Source: an uncultured Bacteroidales bacterium
GTDB taxonomy: Bacteria; Bacteroidota; Bacteroidia; Bacteroidales; UBA932
Assembly (NCBI GenBank): GCA_905235445.1
Contig: CAJOLJ010000013.1
Location: forward strand, 49,411-113,410
Length of the DNA stretch: 64,000 nt
Direction: 5' to 3'
Notes under the pieces: generated by a model
Databases searched by the model: none
The model's input: the letters and a program-made list of their open reading frames with translations, nothing else
What the model was told of the DNA's origin: nothing
Made by a program: the position numbers and the translations under genes
Shown here: piece after piece, positions 50,109 through 60,188 of the stretch
Position numbering within the stretch: position 1 is the first letter of the stretch
Layout of the letters: every line of letters begins with the position of its first letter

Positions 50109-51785
50109 ATGAAAAAGTTCCTTTCACTTCTGGTGGCCATTTCCACCATCACGCTACTATCCTGCGGTGGCGGCGAGGACGACGGGGACATTACCCCCAC
50201 CATACCCCCGAAGGACGACACCCAGGAGCAACAGCCGGACACTCCGACCGCTCCGCCATCCGACCCTGATGTAGTGTATACGATAGATGCCAGCGGGACC
50301 TCCGGGAAAATAAGCGAGTACATCTATGGACTGAATGTCAGTTATGATTTTTCGCACAGCGGGGAGGACTATTCCACCATGGTGCGATTCGGCGGGAACC
50401 GCACGACAGGCTTCAACTGGGAGAATAACGCATCGAATGCCGGTTCGGACTGGCACCACTCCAGTGATGACTTCCTGGTAGGGTACTCTATCAAAGGCTC
50501 AGAGAGGAACGCTCCTGGCTCCGTAGCCTCTACCTTCATAAAGAACTGCCTTGGCAGCGGCCAGGTCCCCCTTTTCACCATACCCATCGCCTACAAGGTA
50601 GCGGCAGACATGAATGGGGAGGTAGCAGAGGGTGACGAGTCCAGGTGGGTGGCGAACCTTCCCTGCAAGGGGGAGGAATTCTCCCGGACACCTGACCTTG
50701 GGGACGGGAAAGTATTCCAGGATGAGTGCGTGGACTTCCTCACCTCCGTCGCCGGAGGCGGCGGGAAGATATTCTACTGCCTTGACAACGAGCCCGGCAT
50801 ATGGCACTCCACCCATCCGAGGATAGTGCCAGAACATATATCCTGCGCCGAGTTCATAGACCGCAGCATCGAGTTTGCAAGCGCGGTAAAGGATGTGGAC
50901 CCGCTGAGCACCGTCTTCGGGTTCGTGGCATTCGGGTACTCCAGCTACATGTCCTTCGCCGGGGCCCCCGACTGGGACAAAATCAAGTCTGAAAGCAACT
51001 ATGACTGGTTCATTGACTACTATCTAGAGAGCATGGCAAAGGCCTCGGAGGAGAAAGGGAAGACACTCGTGGATGTCCTGGACCTTCACTGGTATCCGGA
51101 GGCGAGGGGTGATGAGAGGATCTGTTCTTCCACGGCGAATTCTCTCAAGGACAAGAAAGCCCGCTTGCAGGCCCCCCGTTCCCTGTGGGACGACACTTAC
51201 AAGGAGGACAGTTGGATAACCGCTACATCCTCAAATTACTTCCTTCCGATCCTGCCGAAGATTCTTGAGTCAATCAGGAAGTACTCCCCCACCACGAAAC
51301 TCGCCTTCACCGAGTACAGCTACGGCGGGTTCGATGACATAACAGGGGCGATAGCCCTTGCCGAAGTCCTCGGAATCTTCGGCAAGTATGACATCTATGC
51401 AGCCTCCCACTGGGGCTCCCCCGGCTCCTACGGGGATGCGGCCTTCAAGCTGTACCGGGACTATGACGGCAATAAGTCCTCTTTCGGGGAGTGGAGGCTG
51501 GAATCCTCCATGTCCGGTTCCTGGGAAAACACCGGGGTGTTCGCATCCGCGAGCACGGAGAGTGCCGATGAGATCCATGTGATAGTGACGAACAAGAATA
51601 TGGATGAGCCCCTCGAGGGAAAATTCGTAGTCTCTTCAAATAAGAACTACACCACCGCCACTCCCTATTACGTGAACGGGGTGTCCTCTTCCATAAGGAA
51701 AGTGGACCCCATAACAATCCAGGACAACACCTTCCAGTACAACATACCGGCCCTCAGTGCAGTGCATATCGTGATATCGAAATAG
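50109..51785 (+). CDS. Glycoside hydrolase family 44-like secreted lipoprotein
   Basis: Lipobox ITLLSC; VRFGGNRTTGFNWENNASNAGSDW, YCLDNEPGIWHSTHPRI, DVLDLHWYPEA. Confidence 0.8.
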   Translation: MKKFLSLLVAISTITLLSCGGGEDDGDITPTIPPKDDTQEQQPDTPTAPPSDPDVVYTIDASGTSGKISEYIYGLNVSYDFSHSGEDYSTMVRFGGNRTTGFNWENNASNAGSDWHHSSDDFLVGYSIKGSERNAPGSVASTFIKNCLGSGQVPLFTIPIAYKVAADMNGEVAEGDESRWVANLPCKGEEFSRTPDLGDGKVFQDECVDFLTSVAGGGGKIFYCLDNEPGIWHSTHPRIVPEHISCAEFIDRSIEFASAVKDVDPLSTVFGFVAFGYSSYMSFAGAPDWDKIKSESNYDWFIDYYLESMAKASEEKGKTLVDVLDLHWYPEARGDERICSSTANSLKDKKARLQAPRSLWDDTYKEDSWITATSSNYFLPILPKILESIRKYSPTTKLAFTEYSYGGFDDITGAIALAEVLGIFGKYDIYAASHWGSPGSYGDAAFKLYRDYDGNKSSFGEWRLESSMSGSWENTGVFASASTESADEIHVIVTNKNMDEPLEGKFVVSSNKNYTTATPYYVNGVSSSIRKVDPITIQDNTFQYNIPALSAVHIVISK

Positions 51786-51963
51786 GAGGGCGGGGAGAAG
51801 AGCATTGCCCCCCCCGGAAGGCCTTTTACCGTGGTGCTTTGCGCCCCCTTGATCCGGCCACAGACAGCGAAGAACCCCGGTTCCCAGAGTCATCCTAAAA
51901 CAATAGCCCGCAGACAGACCATCCTGCCTACGGGCTGAACTTACTATCGGATCCGGAATGGGA

Positions 51964-52413
51964 TTACTCTTCCGCTACGATTTCGAACTTGAATGTTCCC
52001 TTGACTCCCTTGTAGCACTTGACCTCAGCCTCGTACTCACCGAGAGCCTTGACATCCTCGGAGATGACGGTAATGTCCTTCTTGTCGACATCGATGCCGG
52101 CAGCCTGGAGGGCGTCAGCAAGCTGTGCAGCAGTGACGGAACCATAGATCTTTCCGTTTTCGCTTACCTTGGCGGCAACCTTCACGGAAGTCTCGGAGAC
52201 CTTCTTTGCGAGAGCCTCGGCCTCAGCCATGAGCCTTGCCTCCTTGTGAGCGCGCTGACGCACTGTCTCTGCGTGCTGCTTGAGGGCGGAGGGGGTAGCG
52301 GGGATAGCGAAGCCCTGGGGAACGAGATAATTGACGGCGTAACCGTCCTTTACTGTGACGATATCGTCAACATGACCGAGATTGGCCACTTCTTTCTTAA
52401 GTATAATCTTCAT
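51964..52413 (-). CDS. rplI: 50S ribosomal protein L9
   Basis: MKIILKKEVANLGHVDDIVTVKDGYAVNYLVPQGFA. Confidence 0.97.
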   Translation of the reverse strand: MKIILKKEVANLGHVDDIVTVKDGYAVNYLVPQGFAIPATPSALKQHAETVRQRAHKEARLMAEAEALAKKVSETSVKVAAKVSENGKIYGSVTAAQLADALQAAGIDVDKKDITVISEDVKALGEYEAEVKCYKGVKGTFKFEIVAEE

Positions 52414-52430
52414 GACAGTATCTCCTCTGA

Positions 52431-52712
52431 TTATTTAAGAAGGTCGGTAACGTAAGGAAGGAGGGCGAGGGAACGGGCACGCTTGACGGCCTGGGCAACC
52501 TTGCGCTGGAACTTGAGGGAAGTACCGGTGATGCGGCGGGGAAGGATCTTGCCCTGCTCGTTGAGGAACTTCTTGAGGAACTCAGGGTCCTTGTAATCGA
52601 CGTATTTGATGCCTGCCTTCTTGAAACGGCAGTATTTCTTCTTCCTGACCTCTACCGTAGGAGGGTTGAGATAACGGATCTCGCTGTTGTTCGTTGTAGT
52701 AGTTGTTGCCAT
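52431..52712 (-). CDS. rpsR: 30S ribosomal protein S18
   Basis: [56 protein letters not shown]. Confidence 0.97.
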   Translation of the reverse strand: MATTTTTNNSEIRYLNPPTVEVRKKKYCRFKKAGIKYVDYKDPEFLKKFLNEQGKILPRRITGTSLKFQRKVAQAVKRARSLALLPYVTDLLK

Positions 52713-52723
52713 AATTCTATCTC

Positions 52724-53074
52724 CTACTCGTTGTTAGCCTTTGCCTGGCGGTTAGCCCTTCTCTTCTGGGCATATGCGATGGAATTCTTGTCCAGAGCGA
52801 CAGTGAGGTAGCGGAGAATGCGCTCATCCCTGCGATACTGGGTCTCGAATGCTGCGACCAGCTGAGGGTCGGCTTTGAACTCGATCAGGTAATAGAACCC
52901 TGACGTCTTGTGCTGGATAGGGTAGGCGAGCTGCCTCAGGCCCCAGTCCTCTTCGTACACAATCTCACCACCGTTGTCCTTGATGAAATTGACGTACTTG
53001 GCAACCGCTTCCTTCATCTGGGCATCAGACAAAACGGGAGTTGCAATGAAAACGGTCTCGTACTGTTTTACCAT
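52724..53074 (-). CDS. rpsF: 30S ribosomal protein S6
   Basis: [23 protein letters not shown]...[25 protein letters not shown]. Confidence 0.97.
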   Translation of the reverse strand: MVKQYETVFIATPVLSDAQMKEAVAKYVNFIKDNGGEIVYEEDWGLRQLAYPIQHKTSGFYYLIEFKADPQLVAAFETQYRRDERILRYLTVALDKNSIAYAQKRRANRQAKANNE

Positions 53075-53331
53075 TTGGGTTTGTAATTTATTGTATGATA
53101 ATTAATTAAAGTCCTTCTAGGACATTTTGGCCGCTAAAAGGACTGCAAATTTAGGAATAATTTTTTGTTTTCCAAGACCTTCCCGAAGAATTAATTTTCT
53201 TTCCTGGGAAACCCGCATCAAAACAAAATGTTTACTATAGCCCCGGTCGCTATCTTTTTTGCTACGCATCACATAAGGTGCTGCGAAACTTTCATCCGTT
53301 AGACTTGTGTCATGCCCCCCGCACACGCAAA

Positions 53332-53359
53332 AGCACCGAAAACGTCATTTTTCGGTGCT
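53332..53359 (-). terminator. Hairpin downstream of pepD-like gene
   Basis: AGCACCGAAAA-CGTCAT-TTTTCGGTGCT perfect 11-bp stem, T-rich on the minus-strand 3' side. Confidence 0.55.
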
Positions 53360-53475
53360 GAAATGTGGTGTTTTTGACCTGATCCTACCTCTTGTGGTTC
53401 AATTAAGAACTGCTTTGAACGTTGTTTTAGATGCAGGGTGTCATATTCATTCCCGGGGATCTGTCCGGAGCCCCG

Positions 53476-54930
53476 CTACTTGGTGGGCACGGCCGCAAGC
53501 ACAGCCTTGAGGTACTCCCATGTCCTCGCTACGGAGGCAATGTTCACCTTCTCGTCCGGGGAGTGGGGATACTTGATTGTGGGTCCTATGGATACCATCT
53601 CCCAGTTGGGATACTTGGCCCCCATGATGGCGCACTCCAGTCCGCCGTGGGTAGCCATGATCTTCATGTCACGGCCGTAGACCTTCTTGAACATATCCAT
53701 CATGACCTTATTCATCGGGGTGTCCAGTTTGGGTGTCCAGCCGTAGTACCCGCCCTTTATGGCGATCTTCGCACCGGCGAGCTCGAAGAGGCAGCGCATC
53801 CTCTCGGCAAGGTATGCCTTGGAAGTGTCCACTGCGCTACGCATCAGGGAATGGACCAGGATATGTCCGTTTGAGGTCCTTACGATAGCCATGTTGGTGG
53901 AAGTCTCGGTGAGGCCTTCCATGGTGCGGCTCATCCTCACGACTCCGGCGGGGCAGGCAAGGATTGCCTTGACGGCACGGAGCATGACCTCGGGATCGAT
54001 GACCTCGGCGGGAACGTCCACCGCCTCGACGGCAAGGCTGGCACCCGGGTCGGAGTCAATGTACTCAGCCTTCACATCAGCGAAGATGCCCTGGATGATT
54101 TCCCGGACCTTCTTCATCTTGCGGGGAGGAACGGCTATGACTGCACTGGCCTCGAAAGGAATGGCATTGCGAAGCGACCCTCCATTGAAGGAAGCCACAC
54201 CGACTCCTGCCTTCTCGATGAGAGGAAGGAGGATGCGTGCGACCACCTTGTTGGCATTGGCCCTATAGAGGCTGATGTCCATTCCGGAATGTCCTCCCTG
54301 AAGGCCGCTGACGGTGAACTTGCAACCTTTGTAGCCCTTCTGGACGGGGGAGGTCGAATACTTGAAGTCAGCCACGGCATCGAGTCCTCCGGCACATCCG
54401 ACGCAAAGTTCACCCTCTTCCTCGGAATCGAGGTTGATGAGGATGTCTCCCTGGAGCACGCCGGGCTTGAGGGAATTCGCACCTGTCATGCCGGTCTCCT
54501 CGTCATAGGTGACAAGCACCTCGATGGGGCCGTGGGCAATGCTCTCGTCTTCGAGGACGGCAAGTCCCATGGCGACGCCGATTCCGTTGTCGGCACCCAG
54601 CGTGGTACGGTCTGCGGTCACCCACTCCCCGTCGACGTATGCCTTGATGGGGTCGGTGAGAAAGTCATGTGAGGAATCCGAAGTCTTCTGGGGAACCATG
54701 TCCATGTGGCCCTGGAGGATCACTCCCCTCATGTTCTCGCAACCGGGGGTAGCCCCCTTGCGGAAAATGATGTTGCCGGTATCGTCGCGGAAAACCTCGA
54801 CTCCGTGTTCCTCCCCCCACTTGAGGAGATATTCCTGGACCTTGCCCTCATGCTTTGAGGGGCGGGGAATCTGTGTGAGCCCGTAGAAGTTCTTCCAAAC
54901 GATCGTAGGCTCCAAATCTTTGATGATCAT
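53476..54930 (-). CDS. pepD: Aminoacyl-histidine dipeptidase (PepD-type M20)
   Basis: GVILQGHMDMVPQK, TTLGADNGIGVAMGLAVLED, VTYDEETGMTGA, LINLDSEEEGELCVGCAGG. Confidence 0.93.
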   Translation of the reverse strand: MIIKDLEPTIVWKNFYGLTQIPRPSKHEGKVQEYLLKWGEEHGVEVFRDDTGNIIFRKGATPGCENMRGVILQGHMDMVPQKTSDSSHDFLTDPIKAYVDGEWVTADRTTLGADNGIGVAMGLAVLEDESIAHGPIEVLVTYDEETGMTGANSLKPGVLQGDILINLDSEEEGELCVGCAGGLDAVADFKYSTSPVQKGYKGCKFTVSGLQGGHSGMDISLYRANANKVVARILLPLIEKAGVGVASFNGGSLRNAIPFEASAVIAVPPRKMKKVREIIQGIFADVKAEYIDSDPGASLAVEAVDVPAEVIDPEVMLRAVKAILACPAGVVRMSRTMEGLTETSTNMAIVRTSNGHILVHSLMRSAVDTSKAYLAERMRCLFELAGAKIAIKGGYYGWTPKLDTPMNKVMMDMFKKVYGRDMKIMATHGGLECAIMGAKYPNWEMVSIGPTIKYPHSPDEKVNIASVARTWEYLKAVLAAVPTK

Positions 54931-54963
54931 ACTTTTTGATTAAAGGATAGTGTTATGTTGCAA

Positions 54964-55935
54964 TTATTGTTGTCGCACGGATGCAGTCGCGCTATTTGCT
55001 GCCGCTTTCTTTGCCGGGGAGGGTGCATCCCCGGGCTTCTTCCACCGCCTGTGGCTCCAGAGGTAGTTGAAGGGATTTCGCCTGATGTCCTCCTCCAGCA
55101 TCCCCGCATACACCCTCACGATATCTTCCGTCCCCATCTTGGAGGCATCCTCGCAGACCTCCCTGAAAGTGACTTCGTAGTGTCCCCTCTCCTTTCTGTC
55201 GAAACTCATATACAGGACACTCATGTGTAGCTTCCTGGAAAGGGCCGCGGCACCTGTCATGAAACGGGTCTCCTGGTTCATGAACGACGGTACGGTGCAG
55301 TATGCTGCGCCCCTGTACGGGTACTGGTCCACCGGGAATATGTACAGGTTCCTCTCCCCCCGGTGTGAAAGGGCGTAGCGCAGTATCTGAGAGGACTCCA
55401 GGTATCCGCCGTAGTCGGGCGGAAGCGGGGCTGTCCTGTTCTCCCTGAGAAAATCGTCCCAGAAAGGGCTCCTGAGCCTCTTGTAGACGACCTTCGGCTT
55501 GTCGGGGGTTACCGGCAGGGTCCCGTCCTCCCCTCTCATCGCCTCAAGCAGTCCCGAAGTGAGTTCCCAGTTCCCGAAGTGGGAACAAAGGAGCATCACG
55601 TCTCCCCTGGATAGGGCCCCCGTAAGCATGGGGGCATTCGTCACCTTTGCAATGCCGGTCTTCCTGATCTTTGCGGGGTCCCTGTCAGTCCCCCCGAACC
55701 ACATGGCCTCTGCGAAAAGCTCCCCGAAGTGCTTGTAGAAGTCCTTCCGAAGGGCCCTTACCTGCTTGTAGTCCAGCTCCGGAAAACATCTCGACAGGTT
55801 CATCGTAACGACATCCCTCCTGTAATGGAGGAGTTCGGAGGCAATCCATCCGACTGCTTTACCACATTTATAATGGAAAGACAGCGGCAGCCTCTGGAGT
55901 GGCCTGAAAAATAGAAGGAATGTCTTTGCGCCCAT
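54964..55935 (-). CDS. Lysophospholipid/lipid A biosynthesis acyltransferase (HtrB/LpxL-like)
   Basis: LLCSHFGNWELTSGLL (HxxxxE-type), FPVDQYPYRGAAYCTVPSFMNQETRFMTGAAALSRK. Confidence 0.88.
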   Translation of the reverse strand: MGAKTFLLFFRPLQRLPLSFHYKCGKAVGWIASELLHYRRDVVTMNLSRCFPELDYKQVRALRKDFYKHFGELFAEAMWFGGTDRDPAKIRKTGIAKVTNAPMLTGALSRGDVMLLCSHFGNWELTSGLLEAMRGEDGTLPVTPDKPKVVYKRLRSPFWDDFLRENRTAPLPPDYGGYLESSQILRYALSHRGERNLYIFPVDQYPYRGAAYCTVPSFMNQETRFMTGAAALSRKLHMSVLYMSFDRKERGHYEVTFREVCEDASKMGTEDIVRVYAGMLEEDIRRNPFNYLWSHRRWKKPGDAPSPAKKAAANSATASVRQQ

Positions 55936-56189
55936 GCGTTCATAGCGAGGGTAAGCACCTCACGGATGACAAAACTACAAAAAAGGTCCGACAATACATA
56001 ATCATATCCGCGGGAGAGTCCCGAAGGGAAGAGCCCCCCAAGAGTGAACCCAATTTGTATTTTTCGGACGGGTTTACTAATTTAGCATTTTCTTGGGGAG
56101 CAACCCCAAGGGGGCGCACACATCAATGACGAATAAATATTAAAATATAAATTTCAATATTATAAACTACACAAACCCTTAAGAACCCT

Positions 56190-57749
56190 ATGTTTAAAGG
56201 ACATCCCAAAGGTTTACTGGCCGCCGCTCTCAGCAACATGGGAGAGAGGTTCGGCTACTACATCATGAATGCTGTGCTCGTGCTGTTCCTGTGTTCGAAG
56301 TTCGGACTTTCGGACACCAGTGCGGGACTCATCTATTCCATTTTCTATTCGGGAATCTACATCCTCAGCCTCGTCGGAGGAATCATCGCCGACAGGACTT
56401 CCAACTACAAGGGCACCATCCAGAGAGGCCTCATCATAATGGCCCTCGGCTATGCGCTGCTGTCCATCCCGATCCTTGCGACACCCGCGAACAAAGCCGC
56501 CCTGCTCTCCTTCACCTGCGTGGCCCTGTTCATGATCGCATTCGGCAACGGCCTTTTCAAGGGCAACTTGCAGGCCATCGTGGGACAGATGTACGACAAC
56601 CTGGAGGCTGACGCAGCCAAGAAGGGTCCCGAGGCGCTTGCCCAGGCAAAGGACAAGAGGGACTCCGGATTCCAGATCTTCTACGTCTTCATCAATATCG
56701 GAGGACTCATCGCCCCGTTCGTAGCCCCGCTCCTCAGGCAGTGGTGGCTAGGTGTGCACGGCCTTCGTTACAATTCCCAGCTCCCCAAACTCTGCCATGA
56801 GTTCATAAATACCGGGAACGTTCCCGCCAACCTCGTTTCCCAGGCTGCCGATGCCGGGATGACCCTCGACCCCACGAACCTCGATGCAGTCGGGACTTTC
56901 TGCACCAACTACCTGGATTACTTCAATTCCGGGATACACTATTCCTTCATAGCATCCGTCGCAGCGATGCTCATTTCCCTTATCATCTTCCTCGTCACCA
57001 AGAAGGTATTCCCCACTCCCGGAAAGAAGGCGCAGGTTGTGTCCGTCGAATACACCCAGGAAGAGAAGCGGGCAATGGCCAAGGAAATCAAGCAGAGGAT
57101 GTACGCACTCTTCGCCGTGCTCGGGGTAGTCATCTTCTTCTGGTTCTCCTTCCACCAGAACGGACAGAGCCTGTCGATGTTCGCCCGTGACTTTGTCAAC
57201 ACCTCCTCCATCGCCCCCGAGATCTGGCAGGCGGTGAACCCGTTCTTCGTGATTGTGCTGACCCCTGTCATCATGTGGTTCTTCGCGGCCCTGACAAAGA
57301 AGGGAAAGCAGATTTCCACTCCCCGCAAGATAGCCTACGGCATGGGCATCGCCGCCATGGCATACCTGTTCCTTTCACTCTTCTCCTTCAAGATGGGCTA
57401 TCCTTCCGCAAACGACTTCCTCGGCCTTCCCACCGATGCGCAGAATGCGGTCAAGGCGGGACCTTGGGTACTGATAGTGACTTACTTCTTCCTCACAGTG
57501 GCGGAACTCTTCATCTCCCCTCTCGGACTTTCCTTCGTATCCAAGGTCGCTCCCAAGAACATGCAGGGCCTCTGTCAGGGCCTGTGGCTGGGTGCCACCG
57601 CAGTAGGCAACCTCTTCCTCTTCCTCGGTCCCAAGATGTACAACGTCATGCCTCTTGGATACTGCTGGGGAGTATTCCTGCTGCTGTGCCTGATATCTAT
57701 GGGCGTAATGTTCGGAATGGTCAAGTGGCTCGAGAAAGTGACAAGCTAA
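56190..57749 (+). CDS. POT/PTR-family peptide MFS transporter (copy 1)
   Basis: MFKGHPKGLLAAALSNMGERFGYYIMNAVLVLF; GRQ-type POT signature region; FFWFSFHQNGQSLSMFARD. Confidence 0.93.
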   Translation: MFKGHPKGLLAAALSNMGERFGYYIMNAVLVLFLCSKFGLSDTSAGLIYSIFYSGIYILSLVGGIIADRTSNYKGTIQRGLIIMALGYALLSIPILATPANKAALLSFTCVALFMIAFGNGLFKGNLQAIVGQMYDNLEADAAKKGPEALAQAKDKRDSGFQIFYVFINIGGLIAPFVAPLLRQWWLGVHGLRYNSQLPKLCHEFINTGNVPANLVSQAADAGMTLDPTNLDAVGTFCTNYLDYFNSGIHYSFIASVAAMLISLIIFLVTKKVFPTPGKKAQVVSVEYTQEEKRAMAKEIKQRMYALFAVLGVVIFFWFSFHQNGQSLSMFARDFVNTSSIAPEIWQAVNPFFVIVLTPVIMWFFAALTKKGKQISTPRKIAYGMGIAAMAYLFLSLFSFKMGYPSANDFLGLPTDAQNAVKAGPWVLIVTYFFLTVAELFISPLGLSFVSKVAPKNMQGLCQGLWLGATAVGNLFLFLGPKMYNVMPLGYCWGVFLLLCLISMGVMFGMVKWLEKVTS

Positions 57750-57793
57750 CGCCCCTGGAATCAACAACTTAATTTTTCATACAACACATCATC

Positions 57794-59467
57794 ATGTTCA
57801 AAGGACAACCAAAGGGCCTGTTCGCACTGGCGCTCGCAAACACCGGTGAGAGATTCGGCTACTACACGATGCTAGCCATTTTCATGCTGTTCCTCCAGGC
57901 CAAGTTCGGCCTCGGACAGGCGGCGGCAGGCCAGATTTACGCCATTTTCCTGGCTGCGGTATACTTCATGCCGGTAGTCGGTGGATGGCTCGCAGACAAG
58001 ATCGGATTCGGGAAGTGCGTAGTCACCGGAATCTGCATTATGTTCCTCGGCTATGTATTCCTGTCCATCCCGACCGGGGCCAATACCGCTGGGATGGTGC
58101 TCATGTTCGGTGCCCTGGCTCTCATCGCAGTGGGAACCGGACTTTTCAAGGGGAACCTCCAGGTCATGGTCGGCAACCTCTACGACGACCCCAAGTACGC
58201 CGCCAAGAGGGACTCCGCATTCAGCCTCTTCTACATGGCCATAAACATCGGAGCGATGTTCGCCCCCTCCGCAGCCACGGCCATCACCAACAAGTTCCTC
58301 GGCAAGGCCGGCCTCATCTACAAGGCTGACATCCCGGCCCTCGCCCATCAGTTCCTGGACGGGACCATCACCCCCGAGAACGGGGACAGGCTCGCCGCTT
58401 TCGCCAAGATGATGCCAGGAAGCGATGTCCAGGCCATGGACCTGGGCGCTTTCAGCAGCTACTACATCGAGCATCTCTCTTCCTCCTACAACATGGGGTT
58501 CGCCGTGGCATGCGTCTCCCTGATTGTCTCCATCGCAATCTACTTCTCCTGCAGGGCTTGGTTCAAGCACGCTGACGTCAATGCCAAGCAGAAGGCCAAG
58601 GCCGACACGAACTACGTGGAGCTCACCCCCAAGCAGACCAAGGACCGCATCGTCGCCCTGTGCCTGGTATTCGCAGTCGTGATCTTCTTCTGGATGGCAT
58701 TCCACCAGAACGGGTCTTCCCTTACCTGGTTCGCACGTGACTACACCCAGAGCCAGGCCGTGGGATGGACAAGGATAGGGTTCAACATCTGGGCCCTTGC
58801 CCTCATCGCAGCTTCCGTATACACGATTTTCGCCACTTTCCAGTCAGAGAAGAGCACTAGCAAGATCATCTTCGGAGGCATTACGGCGGTTCTCTGGATA
58901 GGAGCCTACATGATTTTCAGGGGCCTTCCCAATCCCCTGGACATCTTCCCCCAGCTCTTCCAGCAGTTCAACCCGTTCTTCGTCGTTGCCCTCACCCCGG
59001 TGAGCATGGCGGTTTTCTCGGCCCTCGCCAAAAAGGGCAAGGAGCCTTCCGCACCAGCCAAGATCGGGCTCGGAATGTTCGTCGCCGCCCTAGGCTACCT
59101 GGTCATGATATTCGCATCCCTGGGACAGGCCTCCCCTGCCCAGCTTAACGGAACGGTATCCCCGGATCCCGTGGTTCCCACGTACCTGATGGGAACATAC
59201 CTGGTCCTGACATTCGCCGAGCTTCTGCTCTCCCCGATGGGCATCTCCTTCGTCTCGAAGGTCGCCCCGCCAAAGTACAAGGGCCTGATGATGGGACTGT
59301 GGTTCGCCTCGACAGCCGTCGGCAACTACCTCAGTTCCATACCCGGACTTCTGTGGAAGGCAGTTCCGCTGTGGGCCAACTGGGCCATCCTGATGGGACT
59401 TTGCGTAATCGCAGGTGTCGTGATGTTCAGTATGCTCCGTAAACTTGAGGCCGCAACAAGCGAATAG
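57794..59467 (+). CDS. POT/PTR-family peptide MFS transporter (copy 2)
   Basis: MFKGQPKGLFALALANTGERFGYYTMLAIFMLF; FFWMAFHQNGSSLTWFARD. Confidence 0.93.
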   Translation: MFKGQPKGLFALALANTGERFGYYTMLAIFMLFLQAKFGLGQAAAGQIYAIFLAAVYFMPVVGGWLADKIGFGKCVVTGICIMFLGYVFLSIPTGANTAGMVLMFGALALIAVGTGLFKGNLQVMVGNLYDDPKYAAKRDSAFSLFYMAINIGAMFAPSAATAITNKFLGKAGLIYKADIPALAHQFLDGTITPENGDRLAAFAKMMPGSDVQAMDLGAFSSYYIEHLSSSYNMGFAVACVSLIVSIAIYFSCRAWFKHADVNAKQKAKADTNYVELTPKQTKDRIVALCLVFAVVIFFWMAFHQNGSSLTWFARDYTQSQAVGWTRIGFNIWALALIAASVYTIFATFQSEKSTSKIIFGGITAVLWIGAYMIFRGLPNPLDIFPQLFQQFNPFFVVALTPVSMAVFSALAKKGKEPSAPAKIGLGMFVAALGYLVMIFASLGQASPAQLNGTVSPDPVVPTYLMGTYLVLTFAELLLSPMGISFVSKVAPPKYKGLMMGLWFASTAVGNYLSSIPGLLWKAVPLWANWAILMGLCVIAGVVMFSMLRKLEAATSE

Positions 59468-59498
59468 CCCTCTACCTTCATAATGGAAGGACAACCAT

Positions 59499-59548
59499 AC
59501 CCGGGACCCCAAGGCCAGAGGCTGGCCAGAAGGCCCCGGGTCCTTTTT
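59499..59548 (+). terminator. Terminator after POT copy 2
   Basis: ACCCGGG...CCCGGGT arms with inner GGCCAGAGGCTGGCC hairpin, then TCCTTTTT. Confidence 0.6.
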
Positions 59549-59695
59549 CCTACGTCAATGGACCCAATGTTGGGATAGTGGCACAAAGTGAAGTCAAACA
59601 CTTTACAGACAATCACTTCCCGTCCATAGGCAGGAAAGGGATGGCAGTGGAAGGAGGGAACGCAAAGAAAAATAATCAAAAAAATCGGCGAAAAG

Positions 59696-59726
59696 TTTGC
59701 AGATAACTGAAAAGTACCTATATTTG
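59696..59726 (+). promoter_or_regulatory. Bacteroidota-type promoter for tRNA-Phe
   Basis: TTTG at 59696-59699, 19-nt spacer, TATATTTG at 59719-59726; fits TTTG-N19-21-TAnnTTTG. Confidence 0.75.
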
Positions 59727-59744
59727 CAATCCCAAACAAAAAAT

Positions 59745-59817
59745 GGTGCTGTAGCTCAGGTGGTAGAGCAATGGACTGAAAATCCATGTGTCGCCGGTTC
59801 AACTCCTGCCAGCACCA
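59745..59817 (+). tRNA. tRNA-Phe (GAA); 3' CCA not encoded
   Basis: GGTGCTG/CAGCACC acceptor arms, GTAGCTCAGGTGGTAGAGC D-arm, anticodon arm ATGGA-CTGAAAA-TCCAT, GTTCAACTC T-loop. Confidence 0.95.
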
Positions 59818-60044
59818 CTTTTTTTTATGCCCGGAAGTGTCGCTATCGTGCGGCACTTTCTTTTTTTTGCCCCCTCTCCCCGAAGGACAATATTTGTTTC
59901 CAGGAATTGCAGGAAGAAACCCCTATCTCTGCGATATGATTCAAAGAAAAGCATACTCAGCTTTCGGCATTTTTTGACTCTTTTTCAAATTTGGTGAAAC
60001 GTGCATTTTCCCAGGCAGTGCCCATACCCTCAAGTTTTACATAC

Positions 60045-60135
60045 TCCGTACCCCTAGAATGCGATTAATCGCCCCTAGAACGTATCCTAGGGGCGAAATG
60101 TTAATTTCGCAAATTTCCGAAATTTGTAGTACGGA
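60045..60135. other. Multi-hairpin intergenic element with a closing stem
   Basis: TCCGTAC(60045-60051)/GTACGGA(60129-60135) enclosing GCGATTAATCGC, CGCCCCTAG-N8-CTAGGGGCG, CGAAAT-GTTA-ATTTCG and CAAATTT-CCG-AAATTTG. Confidence 0.6.
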
Positions 60136-60188
60136 CCCGGTTTTCTACGGCATGACTAAAAATTTGAATAAGACCTCATTGTAATCAT

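Noticed and set aside
51964-53074. rpsF-rpsR-rplI cluster
   Set aside because: Standard, widely conserved ribosomal operon; nothing unusual seen.
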